DNA of 5,222 nucleotides from Marinosulfonomonas sp. (GCA_002732995.1 NVTS01000002.1:19342-24563), one strand, 5' to 3'. Shown: positions 1 through 5,222, numbered from the stretch's first letter. Program-made: numbers and translations. The notes: generated by a model from the sequence alone, not told the origin.

Positions 1-984
1 GCGCTGAAGAAACAGATCACCGACGAGGCCCCCAAGGTCGCCACCCGCAAATCCAGCGAAATGGTGCTGGAGGTGATAAACGCCTTTACCACCGAAACCG
101 TTGGTGGCTCGGCTGATCTGACCGGCTCGAACCTGACAAAGACCGGCGATATGGGCGTGTTTGACCCCGAAAATCGTGGTGGCCGCTATATCTACTACGG
201 CATCCGCGAGCACGGCATGGCGGCGGCGATGAACGGCATGGTGCTGCACGGCGGCATCCGGCCCTACGGCGGCACCTTCATGTGCTTCACCGATTACGCC
301 CGAGGCGCTATGCGCCTGTCGGCGCTGATGCGGGTGCCGACGGTCTATGTGATGAGCCATGACAGCATTGGCCTTGGGGAGGATGGCCCGACCCACCAGC
401 CGGTCGAGCATCTGGCAATTTCGCGCGCCACCCCCAACACCTATGTGTTTCGCCCCGCCGACACGGTGGAAACCGCGGAATGCTGGGAAATCGCCCTGAC
501 CAGCAAGGAAACCCCGTCCGTTTTGGCACTGTCGCGCCAAGGGCTGCCAACCGTGCGTCTGGAACATAAAACCAAAAACCTGGCCGCTTTGGGCGCTTAT
601 GTGCTGCAAGATGCTGTGGACAAACGTCAGGCGATCATCATCGCCACTGGCTCCGAGGTGGAAATCGCGCTGGCGGCGCGTGACTTGCTGCAATCTGAGG
701 GCATCGGCACCCGCGTCGTTTCGATGCCTTGTATGGAGCTGTTCGCCGAACAGGAAGAGCGCTACCGTAAACGCATCCTGCCGGGTGGCCCGGTGCGGGT
801 CGCGGTCGAGGCTGGTGTGCAAATGGGCTGGGACCGCTGGCTGTTTGGCGAGCGCGGCAAATACACCAAAGCCGGTTTCGTTGGCATGGACTCATTTGGG
901 GCTTCGGCCCCTGCCGATGTGCTCTACGAGAAGTTCGGCATCACCGCACAGGCCGTGGCAGACAAGGTGAAATCACTGCTCTGA
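1..984 (+). CDS. tkt: Transketolase, C-terminal half (5' end outside window)
   Basis: Transketolase moves two-carbon ketol units between sugar phosphates with thiamine diphosphate (pentose phosphate pathway, and Calvin cycle where present); it is cytosolic. The frame is open from base 1, giving 327 residues and a TGA stop, about half of a usual ~660-670 residue enzyme. Visible motifs, in fragment numbering: GSADLTGSN (36-44); GIREHGM (67-73), whose Glu70 matches the Glu that activates the cofactor pyrimidine ring; FTDYAR (96-101); the signature [14 protein letters not shown] (121-134) with the active-site Asp and His; and LSRQ (177-180) with the phosphate-binding Arg. The pyrimidine-binding domain covers about 19-200 and the C-terminal transketolase domain about 205-327. 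The missing part is the N-terminal diphosphate-binding domain. The ATG at 61 is internal, not a start. The gene is intact here, with no frameshift. It is followed by a long hairpin and then, on the same strand, a short ORF and gap, consistent with a carbon-metabolism cluster. Confidence 0.97.
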   Translation, partial: ALKKQITDEAPKVATRKSSEMVLEVINAFTTETVGGSADLTGSNLTKTGDMGVFDPENRGGRYIYYGIREHGMAAAMNGMVLHGGIRPYGGTFMCFTDYARGAMRLSALMRVPTVYVMSHDSIGLGEDGPTHQPVEHLAISRATPNTYVFRPADTVETAECWEIALTSKETPSVLALSRQGLPTVRLEHKTKNLAALGAYVLQDAVDKRQAIIIATGSEVEIALAARDLLQSEGIGTRVVSMPCMELFAEQEERYRKRILPGGPVRVAVEAGVQMGWDRWLFGERGKYTKAGFVGMDSFGASAPADVLYEKFGITAQAVADKVKSLL

Positions 985-1066
985 TTATCATTGTTCCCCA
1001 AATATCCGCGCCGCAGGCAAGACGTTTTTATGCCTGCGGCGCGGATATTTATTAGAACAATGATAA
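985..1066 (+). terminator. Long compound hairpin directly after tkt, probable terminator or 3' stabiliser
   Basis: The first base after the tkt stop begins a very long inverted repeat. Outer arms of 12 bp (985-996 with 1055-1066, TTATCATTGTTC / GAACAATGATAA) are perfect. An internal loop (997-999 against 1051-1054) separates them from inner arms of 20 perfect bp (1000-1019 with 1031-1050), GC-rich toward the loop. The loop is 11 nt (1020-1030). The GC-rich inner stem followed by ATATTTATTA on the + strand resembles an intrinsic terminator whose U-rich tail is also paired. There is no clean run of T after the whole structure, so mRNA 3' protection or a mobile palindromic repeat are alternatives. 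The structure is directly seen; the function is inferred. Confidence 0.6.
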
Positions 1067-1088
1067 GGCCATGTAGTATAGGAAAATT

Positions 1089-1232
1089 ATGACCAACAAA
1101 CTCGCAATCATCTTTGGCTTTGTGATCATCGCAATCTTTGTTGCGGACCATTACTATCTCGGCTGGAACTTGCCGGTTATGCTGGGTAGAAAACTGGCCC
1201 TGCTGACCGAATATATTGCGTTCTGGCGCTAG
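1089..1232 (+). CDS. 47-residue single-helix membrane peptide, uncharacterised
   Basis: An ATG at 1089 opens 47 codons ending in TAG. AGGA at 1080-1083 lies 5 nt before the start, a good Shine-Dalgarno site. The product begins MTNK, then a hydrophobic stretch of about 15-16 residues (roughly 5-20, rich in Ile, Phe, Val and Ala) that fits one membrane-spanning helix. A short polar/aromatic turn (DHYYLGWN) follows, then a second amphipathic segment with Arg and Lys and an aromatic C-terminus (EYIAFWR). There is no signal-peptidase site that I can see, so it is probably a small inner-membrane protein. It lies between tkt and gap on the same strand. I recall similar short proteins ending in AFWR at this place in Rhodobacteraceae genomes, which supports a real gene, but I cannot check this here. 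No function is known to me. Confidence 0.75.
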   Translation: MTNKLAIIFGFVIIAIFVADHYYLGWNLPVMLGRKLALLTEYIAFWR

Positions 1233-1265
1233 GGCAGATTTGCTGGCGCTAACACGGTTGACCTT

Positions 1266-1309
1266 TGCGCCAAAACCCCCAATGTGGCGCATAATCAGGC
1301 TCTTGGGGG
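1266..1309 (+). promoter_or_regulatory. Interlocked inverted repeats in the gap leader, candidate pseudoknot or operator
   Basis: Two perfect 7-bp inverted repeats overlap in the order A-B-A'-B'. A is TGCGCCA (1266-1272) with TGGCGCA (1285-1291); B is CCCCCAA (1276-1282) with TTGGGGG (1303-1309). In RNA this order fits an H-type pseudoknot with loops of 3 nt (1273-1275), 2 nt (1283-1284) and 11 nt (1292-1302), or two mutually exclusive hairpins. The element ends 12 nt before the GGAG ribosome-binding site of gap (1322-1325). It could also act as DNA. TTGACC (1258-1263) resembles a -35 box but has no good -10 box at 16-18 bp; CATAAT (1290-1295) is 26 bp away. The repeats are seen; the role is inference. 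Confidence 0.4.
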
Positions 1310-1334
1310 CCATCATCATCTGGAGTTTCACGAT

Positions 1335-2339
1335 ATGACAGTAAAAGTAGCCATCAACGGCTTTGGCCGCATCGGGCGCAATATCTTGCGTGCAATTGTT
1401 GAATCGGGGCGCACCGATATCGAAGTCGTGGCGATCAACGATCTGGGGCCGGTTGAAACCAACGCACACCTGCTGCAATTTGATTCTGTGCATGGACGGT
1501 TTCCGGTCAATGTGAAAACCACCAAAGACACGATTGATGCGGGCCGTGGCCCGATTGCCGTGACTGCGATCCGCAATCCAGCGGACCTGCCGTGGGGCCA
1601 TGTGGACATCGTAATGGAATGCACCGGTATTTTCTCGGCCAAAGACAAAGCTCAAGTTCATCTGGAAAACGGTGCGTCACGCGTTTTGGTTTCGGCCCCG
1701 TCTGCCGGTGCTGACAAAACCATCGTTTATGGCGTGAACCATGACACGCTTGGTCCTAACGATTTGATCGTTTCAAATGCCTCCTGCACCACCAACTGCT
1801 TGGCCCCCGTGGCGCAAACCCTGCATAAAGCCATCGGTATCAACCACGGCTTTATGACCACGATCCACAGCTACACGGGCGATCAACCCACGCTCGACAC
1901 CATGCACGGCGATCTTTACCGCGCCCGCGCAGCCGCGATGAGCATGATCCCGACCTCGACCGGTGCCGCCAAAGCCGTCGGCCTGGTTCTGCCCGAATTG
2001 AACGGCAAACTGGACGGCGTTTCGATCCGTGTGCCAACGCCAAATGTTTCGGTCGTCGACATGACGTTTGAGGCATCGCGCGACACCACTATTGAAGAGG
2101 TCAACGCCGCAATCAAAGCCGCTGCCGACAACGGTCCACTGAAGGGGATTTTGGGCTATACAGAGGTTCCGAATGTCAGCATCGACTTCAATCATGACCC
2201 GCGCTCCTCGATCTTCCACATGGACCAGACCAAAGTGGTTGCGGGCAACATGGTGCGCATCCTGACGTGGTATGACAACGAGTGGGGTTTCAGTAACCGG
2301 ATGAGCGATACAGCCGTTGCAATGGCCAAATACCTGTAA
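1335..2339 (+). CDS. gap: Glyceraldehyde-3-phosphate dehydrogenase, type I (phosphorylating)
   Basis: Cytosolic homotetrameric enzyme of glycolysis/gluconeogenesis: glyceraldehyde-3-phosphate + NAD(P)+ + phosphate to 1,3-bisphosphoglycerate. The product has 334 residues, the normal family length. The N-terminal Rossmann motif is GFGRIGR (9-15). Asp36, after the second beta strand (VVAIND), usually goes with NAD+ rather than NADP+ use. The catalytic block SNASCTTNC places the nucleophile at Cys151, and His178 in TTIHSY is its partner. The substrate-binding stretch [20 protein letters not shown] (197-216) and the C-terminal [12 protein letters not shown] (312-323) are intact. The start at 1335 gives the family-typical [16 protein letters not shown] and has GGAG (1322-1325) 9 nt upstream. 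An in-frame ATG at 1284 would add 17 unusual residues (HHHLEFHD) without a ribosome-binding site and is rejected. The gene follows tkt and the 47-codon ORF and converges on coaD. The structured leader at 1266-1309 may control it. Confidence 0.98.
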   Translation: MTVKVAINGFGRIGRNILRAIVESGRTDIEVVAINDLGPVETNAHLLQFDSVHGRFPVNVKTTKDTIDAGRGPIAVTAIRNPADLPWGHVDIVMECTGIFSAKDKAQVHLENGASRVLVSAPSAGADKTIVYGVNHDTLGPNDLIVSNASCTTNCLAPVAQTLHKAIGINHGFMTTIHSYTGDQPTLDTMHGDLYRARAAAMSMIPTSTGAAKAVGLVLPELNGKLDGVSIRVPTPNVSVVDMTFEASRDTTIEEVNAAIKAAADNGPLKGILGYTEVPNVSIDFNHDPRSSIFHMDQTKVVAGNMVRILTWYDNEWGFSNRMSDTAVAMAKYL

Positions 2340-2345
2340 GCAATA

Positions 2346-2374
2346 CCCGTCTGCGCCACTCTGGTGCAGGCGGG
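2346..2374 (+). terminator. Terminator hairpin after gap
   Basis: Arms CCCGTCTGCGCCA (2346-2358) and TGGTGCAGGCGGG (2362-2374) form a 13-bp stem closed by a 3-nt loop (CTC), 6 nt after the gap stop, and are followed by CCTTATTT. Two pairs are G-U wobbles in + strand RNA. In - strand RNA the same positions become C-A mismatches, so the hairpin is more stable for gap transcripts than for coaD transcripts. It fills most of the 37-bp space between the convergent genes, and the coaD stop codon starts 3 nt beyond it. Confidence 0.75.
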
Positions 2375-2376
2375 CC

Positions 2377-2871
2377 TTATTTGGCGAATTTCGCCTTCAA
2401 TGCCACGGCAACATCCGGCGTGACAAACTTGGAAACATCACCGCCCAGACGGGCAATTTCCTTGACCAGCTTTGACGCCACCGCCTGATGCTTGGCCTCG
2501 GCCATCAAAAACACGGTATCGATTGTATCATCCATCGCGCGGTTCATGCCAACCATCTGGTATTCATACTCGAAATCCGAAACAGCCCGCAGGCCGCGAA
2601 TGATGGTCTGCGCCCCGACATCACGGGCGCAATCAATCAGAAGGTTCTCGAATGGATGCACCACGATCTCGCAGCTGCTATCCTTGCTCAGGGCCGCGCA
2701 CTCCGCCTCGACCATAAAAACCCGTTCTTCCAGCGTAAACAGTGGCCCCTTGTCACGGTTGATCGCCACACCAATCACTAGACGGTCGACCAAAGCAGCG
2801 CCGCGGCGGATAATATCCACATGGCCCATGGTGATCGGATCAAACGTTCCCGGATAAAGTGCAATGCGCAT
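2377..2871 (-). CDS. coaD: Phosphopantetheine adenylyltransferase
   Basis: Fourth step of coenzyme A synthesis from pantothenate: 4'-phosphopantetheine + ATP to dephospho-CoA + diphosphate, in the cytosol; normally essential and hexameric. The 164-residue product matches the usual ~160. It is a nucleotidyltransferase-fold protein: YPGTFDPITMGH (6-17) carries the (T/H)xGH ATP-binding motif (TMGH, 14-17). RGLRAVSDFEYEYQMVGMN (92-110) is the substrate/nucleotide signature. ASKLVKEIA (132-140) is the second ATP-contact motif, a common variant of SSxLVKE, and the tail is DVSKFVTPDVAVAL. I place the start at 2871 (MRIALYPG), which has AAAGGG about 6 nt upstream. The ATG at 2877 would add only Met-Thr and has its purine stretch directly against the codon; it remains possible. 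The gene converges on gap and lies 119 bp downstream of the CBS-protein gene on the same strand, a distance that allows its own promoter. Confidence 0.96.
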   Translation of the reverse strand: MRIALYPGTFDPITMGHVDIIRRGAALVDRLVIGVAINRDKGPLFTLEERVFMVEAECAALSKDSSCEIVVHPFENLLIDCARDVGAQTIIRGLRAVSDFEYEYQMVGMNRAMDDTIDTVFLMAEAKHQAVASKLVKEIARLGGDVSKFVTPDVAVALKAKFAK

Positions 2872-2905
2872 GGTCATCCCCTTTTTCTTTCATGCGCACG
2901 ATGGC

Positions 2906-2937
2906 GATATTGCGCAGCCAATTGCAAGGGCAATATC
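2906..2937. promoter_or_regulatory. 8-bp inverted repeat upstream of coaD
   Basis: GATATTGC (2906-2913) and GCAATATC (2930-2937) are perfect inverted copies with 16 bp between them, centred about 50 bp before the coaD start. The spacer holds further TTGC/GCAA half-sites (CAATTGCAA near 2919-2927). It is not followed by a T tract on either strand, so a terminator for the upstream CBS gene is unlikely. An operator or promoter-linked element for coaD is possible. I found no convincing -35/-10 pair in 2872-2990. Confidence 0.25.
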
Positions 2938-2990
2938 CCCAATTCATTCTTGCCATAAATACCTGTGCCGCAGACAACGCAACCCGACAA

Positions 2991-3425
2991 TCAATGCCCC
3001 ATGATCATCCCTTCAAGCGCCTCTTTCTCCATCGAAAGCTCGGTCAGACGCGCCTTGACCACATCCCCGATCGTGATCAGACCAACCATCTCGCCATCCT
3101 TGATCACCGGCATGTGGCGAAACCGCCCTTCTGTCATCTTCTTCAAAATGTCATCCGCCCTGTCGTCACAGCTACAGGTCACAAGGTTCTTGGTCATCAT
3201 ATCGTCCACCTTATCCGACATGCAGGCCGGACCCCGCTTGCCCAGTTCGCGCACAATATCGCGCTCTGACAATATCCCATCGGCCGTCTTGCCCGTGGCC
3301 GAAATAATCACCGACCCGATCCGGTTGTTGGATAACACCGTCGCCGCATCCGCCACGCTGGTGCCGGGTTTGATGGTGAAAACACCGTCGGTTGATTTGG
3401 ATTTCAGGATTTGGTGGACGAGCAT
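2991..3425 (-). CDS. Tandem CBS-domain protein, putative adenine-nucleotide sensor
   Basis: This 144-residue protein consists of almost nothing but two CBS domains, about 7-65 and 74-131, which would pair into one Bateman module. Each ends in the ribose/phosphate-binding (S/T)xxD pattern: GILSERDIVR (50-59, Ser53 and Asp56) and GLITIGDVVK (115-124, Thr118 and Asp121). Stand-alone pairs like this commonly bind AMP, ATP or related ligands, so ligand binding is plausible here; the partner protein is unknown. There is no signal peptide or membrane segment, so it should be cytosolic. The C-terminus is a short helix ending EALEGMIMGH. The start is well set: GGAGGT (+ strand coordinates 3431-3436) lies 5 nt before the ATG, a perfect Shine-Dalgarno sequence that predicts strong translation. 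The gene sits between the LysR gene and coaD on the same strand. I know of no specific functional link with either. Confidence 0.93.
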   Translation of the reverse strand: MLVHQILKSKSTDGVFTIKPGTSVADAATVLSNNRIGSVIISATGKTADGILSERDIVRELGKRGPACMSDKVDDMMTKNLVTCSCDDRADDILKKMTEGRFRHMPVIKDGEMVGLITIGDVVKARLTELSMEKEALEGMIMGH

Positions 3426-3457
3426 GGTGGACCTCCGTAACAGGTTTGTGATGCCCT

Positions 3458-3486
3458 ACCGTCCCCCACCCGCAACATTCTGTCAA
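3458..3486 (-). promoter_or_regulatory. Candidate promoter of the CBS-protein gene
   Basis: Reading the - strand, a perfect TTGACA (+ coordinates 3481-3486) lies in the 70-bp gap between the LysR stop and the CBS start. At the standard 17-bp spacing the -10 position reads GACGGT (3458-3463), a poor match. A start near 3450 would leave a leader of about 25 nt holding the GGAGGT site. The -35 box is convincing and the -10 is not. Confidence 0.35.
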
Positions 3487-3495
3487 GCTTGCCGC

Positions 3496-4392
3496 CTAAA
3501 CTTGCCCCTCCAATCGCACCACTTCCCGTCTGAGCCCCTGCCCCAGCAGGTCGGCAAAGCGGTTCAAACGCTCCACCCGCTGATCGTCCAGATGGCGCAC
3601 CAGATAGAAGGTGCGTTTCAGGGAAATCCTGTCCACCAGCACGCGGCGGATGTCGGGCAGCGTCGACATGCAAAAATCATGCACAATAGCCAGCCCCGCC
3701 CCTTGGCGGACCCAATTGACCTGCACCGCCACGGAATTCGAGGCCAATGTCACCCGATCCACGCCGGTTTCGGCCAAATAATCCACCTCTTTGTCGAAAA
3801 TCATATCGGGGATATAGCCAATCACCCGATGCCCCTTCAAATCTTTCAGGGTCTTGATCGGCGGATGCGCCTCCAGATAGCCCTTTGTCGCCGCCAGATG
3901 CAGCTTATAGTCCGCAATCTTTTGCGCCATCAGCCGCCCCGCCGTTGGCCGCGACAGGGTGATCGCCATATCGGCCTCGCGTTTGGACAGGTTAAACACC
4001 CGGGGCAGCGCCACGATCTGCACCTCCAGCCCCGGATGATCATCGCAAATCGCCGCACAAACCTGCGGCAACAGATAGTTGGCCGACCCGTCGGGCGCCC
4101 CGATCCGCACCACACCGCTCAATTGCCCCGCCTCGCCATGCACCTCCTCGGCCCCCTGCGCCAAGGCGCTCTCGGCCCGCATCGCATGCACCAGCAGGCG
4201 CTCGCCCTCGCTGTTCAGCACATAGCCCTGCACCGATTTGGCAAACAGCGCCGCCCCCAGCCGCTCCTCTAGCCGCGCAATCCGCCGCCCCACCGTGGCC
4301 GGATCCAGCCGCAACGCCTTGCCTGCGCGCGATAGGCTCTCGCCGCGCGCCACGGCCAAAAATACCCGCATGTCATCCCAGTTAATGTTCAT
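3496..4392 (-). CDS. LysR-family transcriptional regulator, divergent from mmsA
   Basis: The 298-residue protein is of standard LysR length. The N-terminal winged helix-turn-helix covers about 4-62 (WDDMRVFLAVARGESLSRAG, then the recognition helix region DPATVGRRIARLEERLG and wing residues LFAKSVQGYVLN). A linker helix follows to about 88. The effector-binding domain of two Rossmann-like lobes covers about 91-290 (LSGVVRIGAP at 91-100, EADMAITLSRP at 139-149, NWVRQGAGLAIVHDF at 226-240). The ligand cannot be read from sequence. I chose the ATG at 4392 because it puts the HTH at the usual distance from the N-terminus. The in-frame ATG at 4443 would add 17 residues of non-family sequence and has no ribosome-binding site. 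The ribosome-binding site at 4392 is also weak (GGG 7 nt upstream). Its divergence from mmsA over 105 bp with palindromic sites suggests that it controls mmsA and itself, which is inference from the common LysR arrangement. Confidence 0.93.
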   Translation of the reverse strand: MNINWDDMRVFLAVARGESLSRAGKALRLDPATVGRRIARLEERLGAALFAKSVQGYVLNSEGERLLVHAMRAESALAQGAEEVHGEAGQLSGVVRIGAPDGSANYLLPQVCAAICDDHPGLEVQIVALPRVFNLSKREADMAITLSRPTAGRLMAQKIADYKLHLAATKGYLEAHPPIKTLKDLKGHRVIGYIPDMIFDKEVDYLAETGVDRVTLASNSVAVQVNWVRQGAGLAIVHDFCMSTLPDIRRVLVDRISLKRTFYLVRHLDDQRVERLNRFADLLGQGLRREVVRLEGQV

Positions 4393-4396
4393 CTCT

Positions 4397-4457
4397 ATAC
4401 CCGTATTTTTGCAAGATACCTTTGGGAAGCTGACCCTTTTCATGGCATTTATGCAAG
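4397..4457. promoter_or_regulatory. Candidate LysR operator region between the divergent genes
   Basis: The 105-bp divergent region has a 17-bp palindrome GTAT-N9-ATAC (4403-4419) around a TTGCAA core (4409-4414). It also contains an adjoining ATAC-CC-GTAT (4397-4406) and an 11-bp direct repeat ATTT(T/A)TGCAAG at 4405-4415 and 4447-4457 with one mismatch. The repeat copies start 42 bp apart, about four helical turns, so they lie on the same DNA face. T4404-N11-A4416 and T4406-N11-A4418 fit the loose LysR T-N11-A rule. One site is just upstream of the lysR start codon and the other lies in the predicted mmsA promoter. The repeats are seen; binding is inferred. Confidence 0.4.
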
Positions 4458-4465
4458 GCTAAACT
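4437..4465 (+). promoter_or_regulatory. Candidate mmsA promoter
   Basis: TTTTCA (4437-4442) and TAAACT (4460-4465) are separated by exactly 17 bp, each matching 4 of 6 consensus positions. Transcription would start near 4472, giving a leader of about 25 nt that holds the AAGGA ribosome-binding site (4486-4490). A weak promoter overlapping a repeated motif (4447-4457) is what one expects for an activator-dependent gene. Confidence 0.35.
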
Positions 4466-4497
4466 GCCCCCAACCCAAACCTCAAAAGGATTCGATC

Positions 4498-5222
4498 ATG
4501 GATGTAGGACATTTTATCAACGGCAAGATGGTCAAAGGCACATCAGGCAAACAAGGCGACATCATGAACCCCGCCACCGGCGAAGTTCAATATAAGGTCG
4601 ATCTGGCCTCGGCGAGCGAAATGGATGCCGCCATTGCCGCAGCTTCTGCTGCCCAGCCCGCATGGGGCGCGAAAAACGCACAGGTGCGTGGACGCGTGAT
4701 GATGGCAATGGTTGGCCTGATCAATCGCGACATGGACAAGCTGGCCGAAGCGCTGTCACGCGAGCATGGCAAAACCATTCCCGATGCAAAGGGCGACATT
4801 CAGCGTGGCCTGGAGGTAGTGGAATATTGCATCGGCGCTGCCGAGCTGCTGAAAGGCGAATATTCCGTCGGGGCTGGCACCGGCATTGATATGTATTCGA
4901 TGAAACAGCCGCTGGGTGTTGTTGGCTCGATCATGCCGTTCAACTTTCCCGCGATGATGCCGCTTTGGCACATCGCGCCCGCACTTGCTTGCGGCAATGC
5001 GATCGTTCTGAAACCAAGCGAGCGTGACCCATCCGTGCCAATGATGCTGGCCGCCCTGTTCGTCGAGGCTGGCCTGCCCGAAGGTGTGTTTCAAGTGGTG
5101 AACGGTAAAAACGAAGCCGTCGATGCGATGCTGGACAATGACACCGTTCAGGGCATTTCCTTTGTTGGTTCCACACCGGTTGCGCAATACATCTACTCCC
5201 GCGCCACAGCCAACGGCAAACG
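4498..5222 (+). CDS. mmsA: Methylmalonate-semialdehyde dehydrogenase (CoA-acylating), N-terminal part
   Basis: Catalyses (methyl)malonate semialdehyde + CoA + NAD+ to propionyl-CoA (or acetyl-CoA) + CO2 + NADH, in valine, and also thymine, inositol or beta-alanine breakdown. The reading frame has no stop before the window ends: 241 full codons of a usual ~500. The start at 4498 has AAGGA (4486-4490) 7 nt upstream, and the N-terminus HFINGK is typical of the aldehyde dehydrogenase superfamily. Visible motifs are PFNFPAMMPLW (147-157, Asn149 of the oxyanion site), LKPSERDPS (171-179, Lys172 and the Glu175 position usually linked with NAD+ preference), and ISFVGSTPVAQYIY (220-233, Rossmann loop). 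The FNFPAMMPLW and LKPSERDPS forms and the IYSRATANGK ending point to the MmsA/IolA branch rather than ordinary aldehyde dehydrogenases. The catalytic Cys lies beyond the window. An IolA-type malonate-semialdehyde enzyme is the main alternative. The gene is divergent from the LysR regulator and probably heads a catabolic operon. Confidence 0.9.
   Translation, partial: MDVGHFINGKMVKGTSGKQGDIMNPATGEVQYKVDLASASEMDAAIAAASAAQPAWGAKNAQVRGRVMMAMVGLINRDMDKLAEALSREHGKTIPDAKGDIQRGLEVVEYCIGAAELLKGEYSVGAGTGIDMYSMKQPLGVVGSIMPFNFPAMMPLWHIAPALACGNAIVLKPSERDPSVPMMLAALFVEAGLPEGVFQVVNGKNEAVDAMLDNDTVQGISFVGSTPVAQYIYSRATANGK

Noticed and set aside
308..895. Open frames on the - strand and in another + frame inside tkt
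   Set aside because: They lie wholly within the transketolase reading frame and encode Arg/Pro/Ser-rich sequence with no domain.
1258..1295. TTGACC ... CATAAT as a gap promoter
   Set aside because: Each box matches consensus 5 of 6, but the spacing is 26 bp instead of about 17, so they cannot work together as a normal housekeeping promoter.
1266..1309. SAM-II or preQ1 riboswitch
   Set aside because: Both use H-type pseudoknots and occur in bacteria, but the downstream gene is gap, not a methionine or queuosine gene, and I do not recognise their conserved loop sequences here.
1284..1334. Upstream in-frame start adding 17 residues to Gap
   Set aside because: No ribosome-binding site precedes 1284, the extension is not family-like, and the start lies inside the structured element. 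The ATG at 1335 has GGAG at 9 nt and gives the standard N-terminus.
924..1661. 245-codon open frame on the - strand over the end of tkt, the small ORF and the start of gap
   Set aside because: It crosses three + strand genes and the hairpin, shows no domain, and has no support beyond being open.
2965..4272. 435-codon open frame on the + strand across the CBS and LysR genes
   Set aside because: It is antisense to two well-supported genes with clear family motifs. Its product is rich in His, Pro, Arg and Gln without any recognisable domain, as expected of a shadow frame in GC-rich DNA.
4756..5187. 143-codon open frame on the - strand inside mmsA
   Set aside because: It is antisense to an aldehyde dehydrogenase frame with intact motifs; its composition is shadow-like and it contains no domain.

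Overview
The window looks like chromosomal DNA of an alphaproteobacterium, most likely a Rhodobacteraceae (Roseobacter-group) species. This rests on protein style (Gap, CoaD, the tandem-CBS protein, the LysR regulator), moderately GC-rich coding sequence, and a tkt / short ORF / gap order that I recall from that family. No database search was possible, so the placement is inference.

Left half, + strand: the 3' half of a transketolase gene (tkt, 1-984), an 82-nt near-perfect hairpin starting at the base after its stop, a 47-codon membrane-peptide ORF (1089-1232), and a complete glyceraldehyde-3-phosphate dehydrogenase gene (gap, 1335-2339). The three genes are co-oriented with gaps of 104 and 102 nt, and both gaps carry strong secondary structure. 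The second gap holds two interlocked perfect 7-bp inverted repeats (1266-1309) that fit an H-type RNA pseudoknot, just upstream of the gap ribosome-binding site. A hairpin at 2346-2374 ends the gap transcript.

Middle, - strand: coaD (phosphopantetheine adenylyltransferase, CoA synthesis) converges on gap. Upstream of it are a two-CBS-domain nucleotide-sensor-like protein and then a LysR-family regulator, all transcribed leftward.

Right end: the LysR gene is divergent from a CoA-acylating methylmalonate-semialdehyde dehydrogenase gene (mmsA), which runs off the window after 241 codons. The 105-bp divergent region has a GTAT-N9-ATAC palindrome and an 11-bp direct repeat spaced 42 bp, a plausible LysR control region.

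Together: central carbon metabolism (pentose phosphate/Calvin-type carbon shuffling and triose phosphate oxidation), a CoA housekeeping gene, and the start of a valine/propionate-type catabolic operon with its probable regulator. I see no tRNA, rRNA, CRISPR, insertion sequence or prophage. The least explained material is the structured non-coding DNA around the 47-codon ORF.
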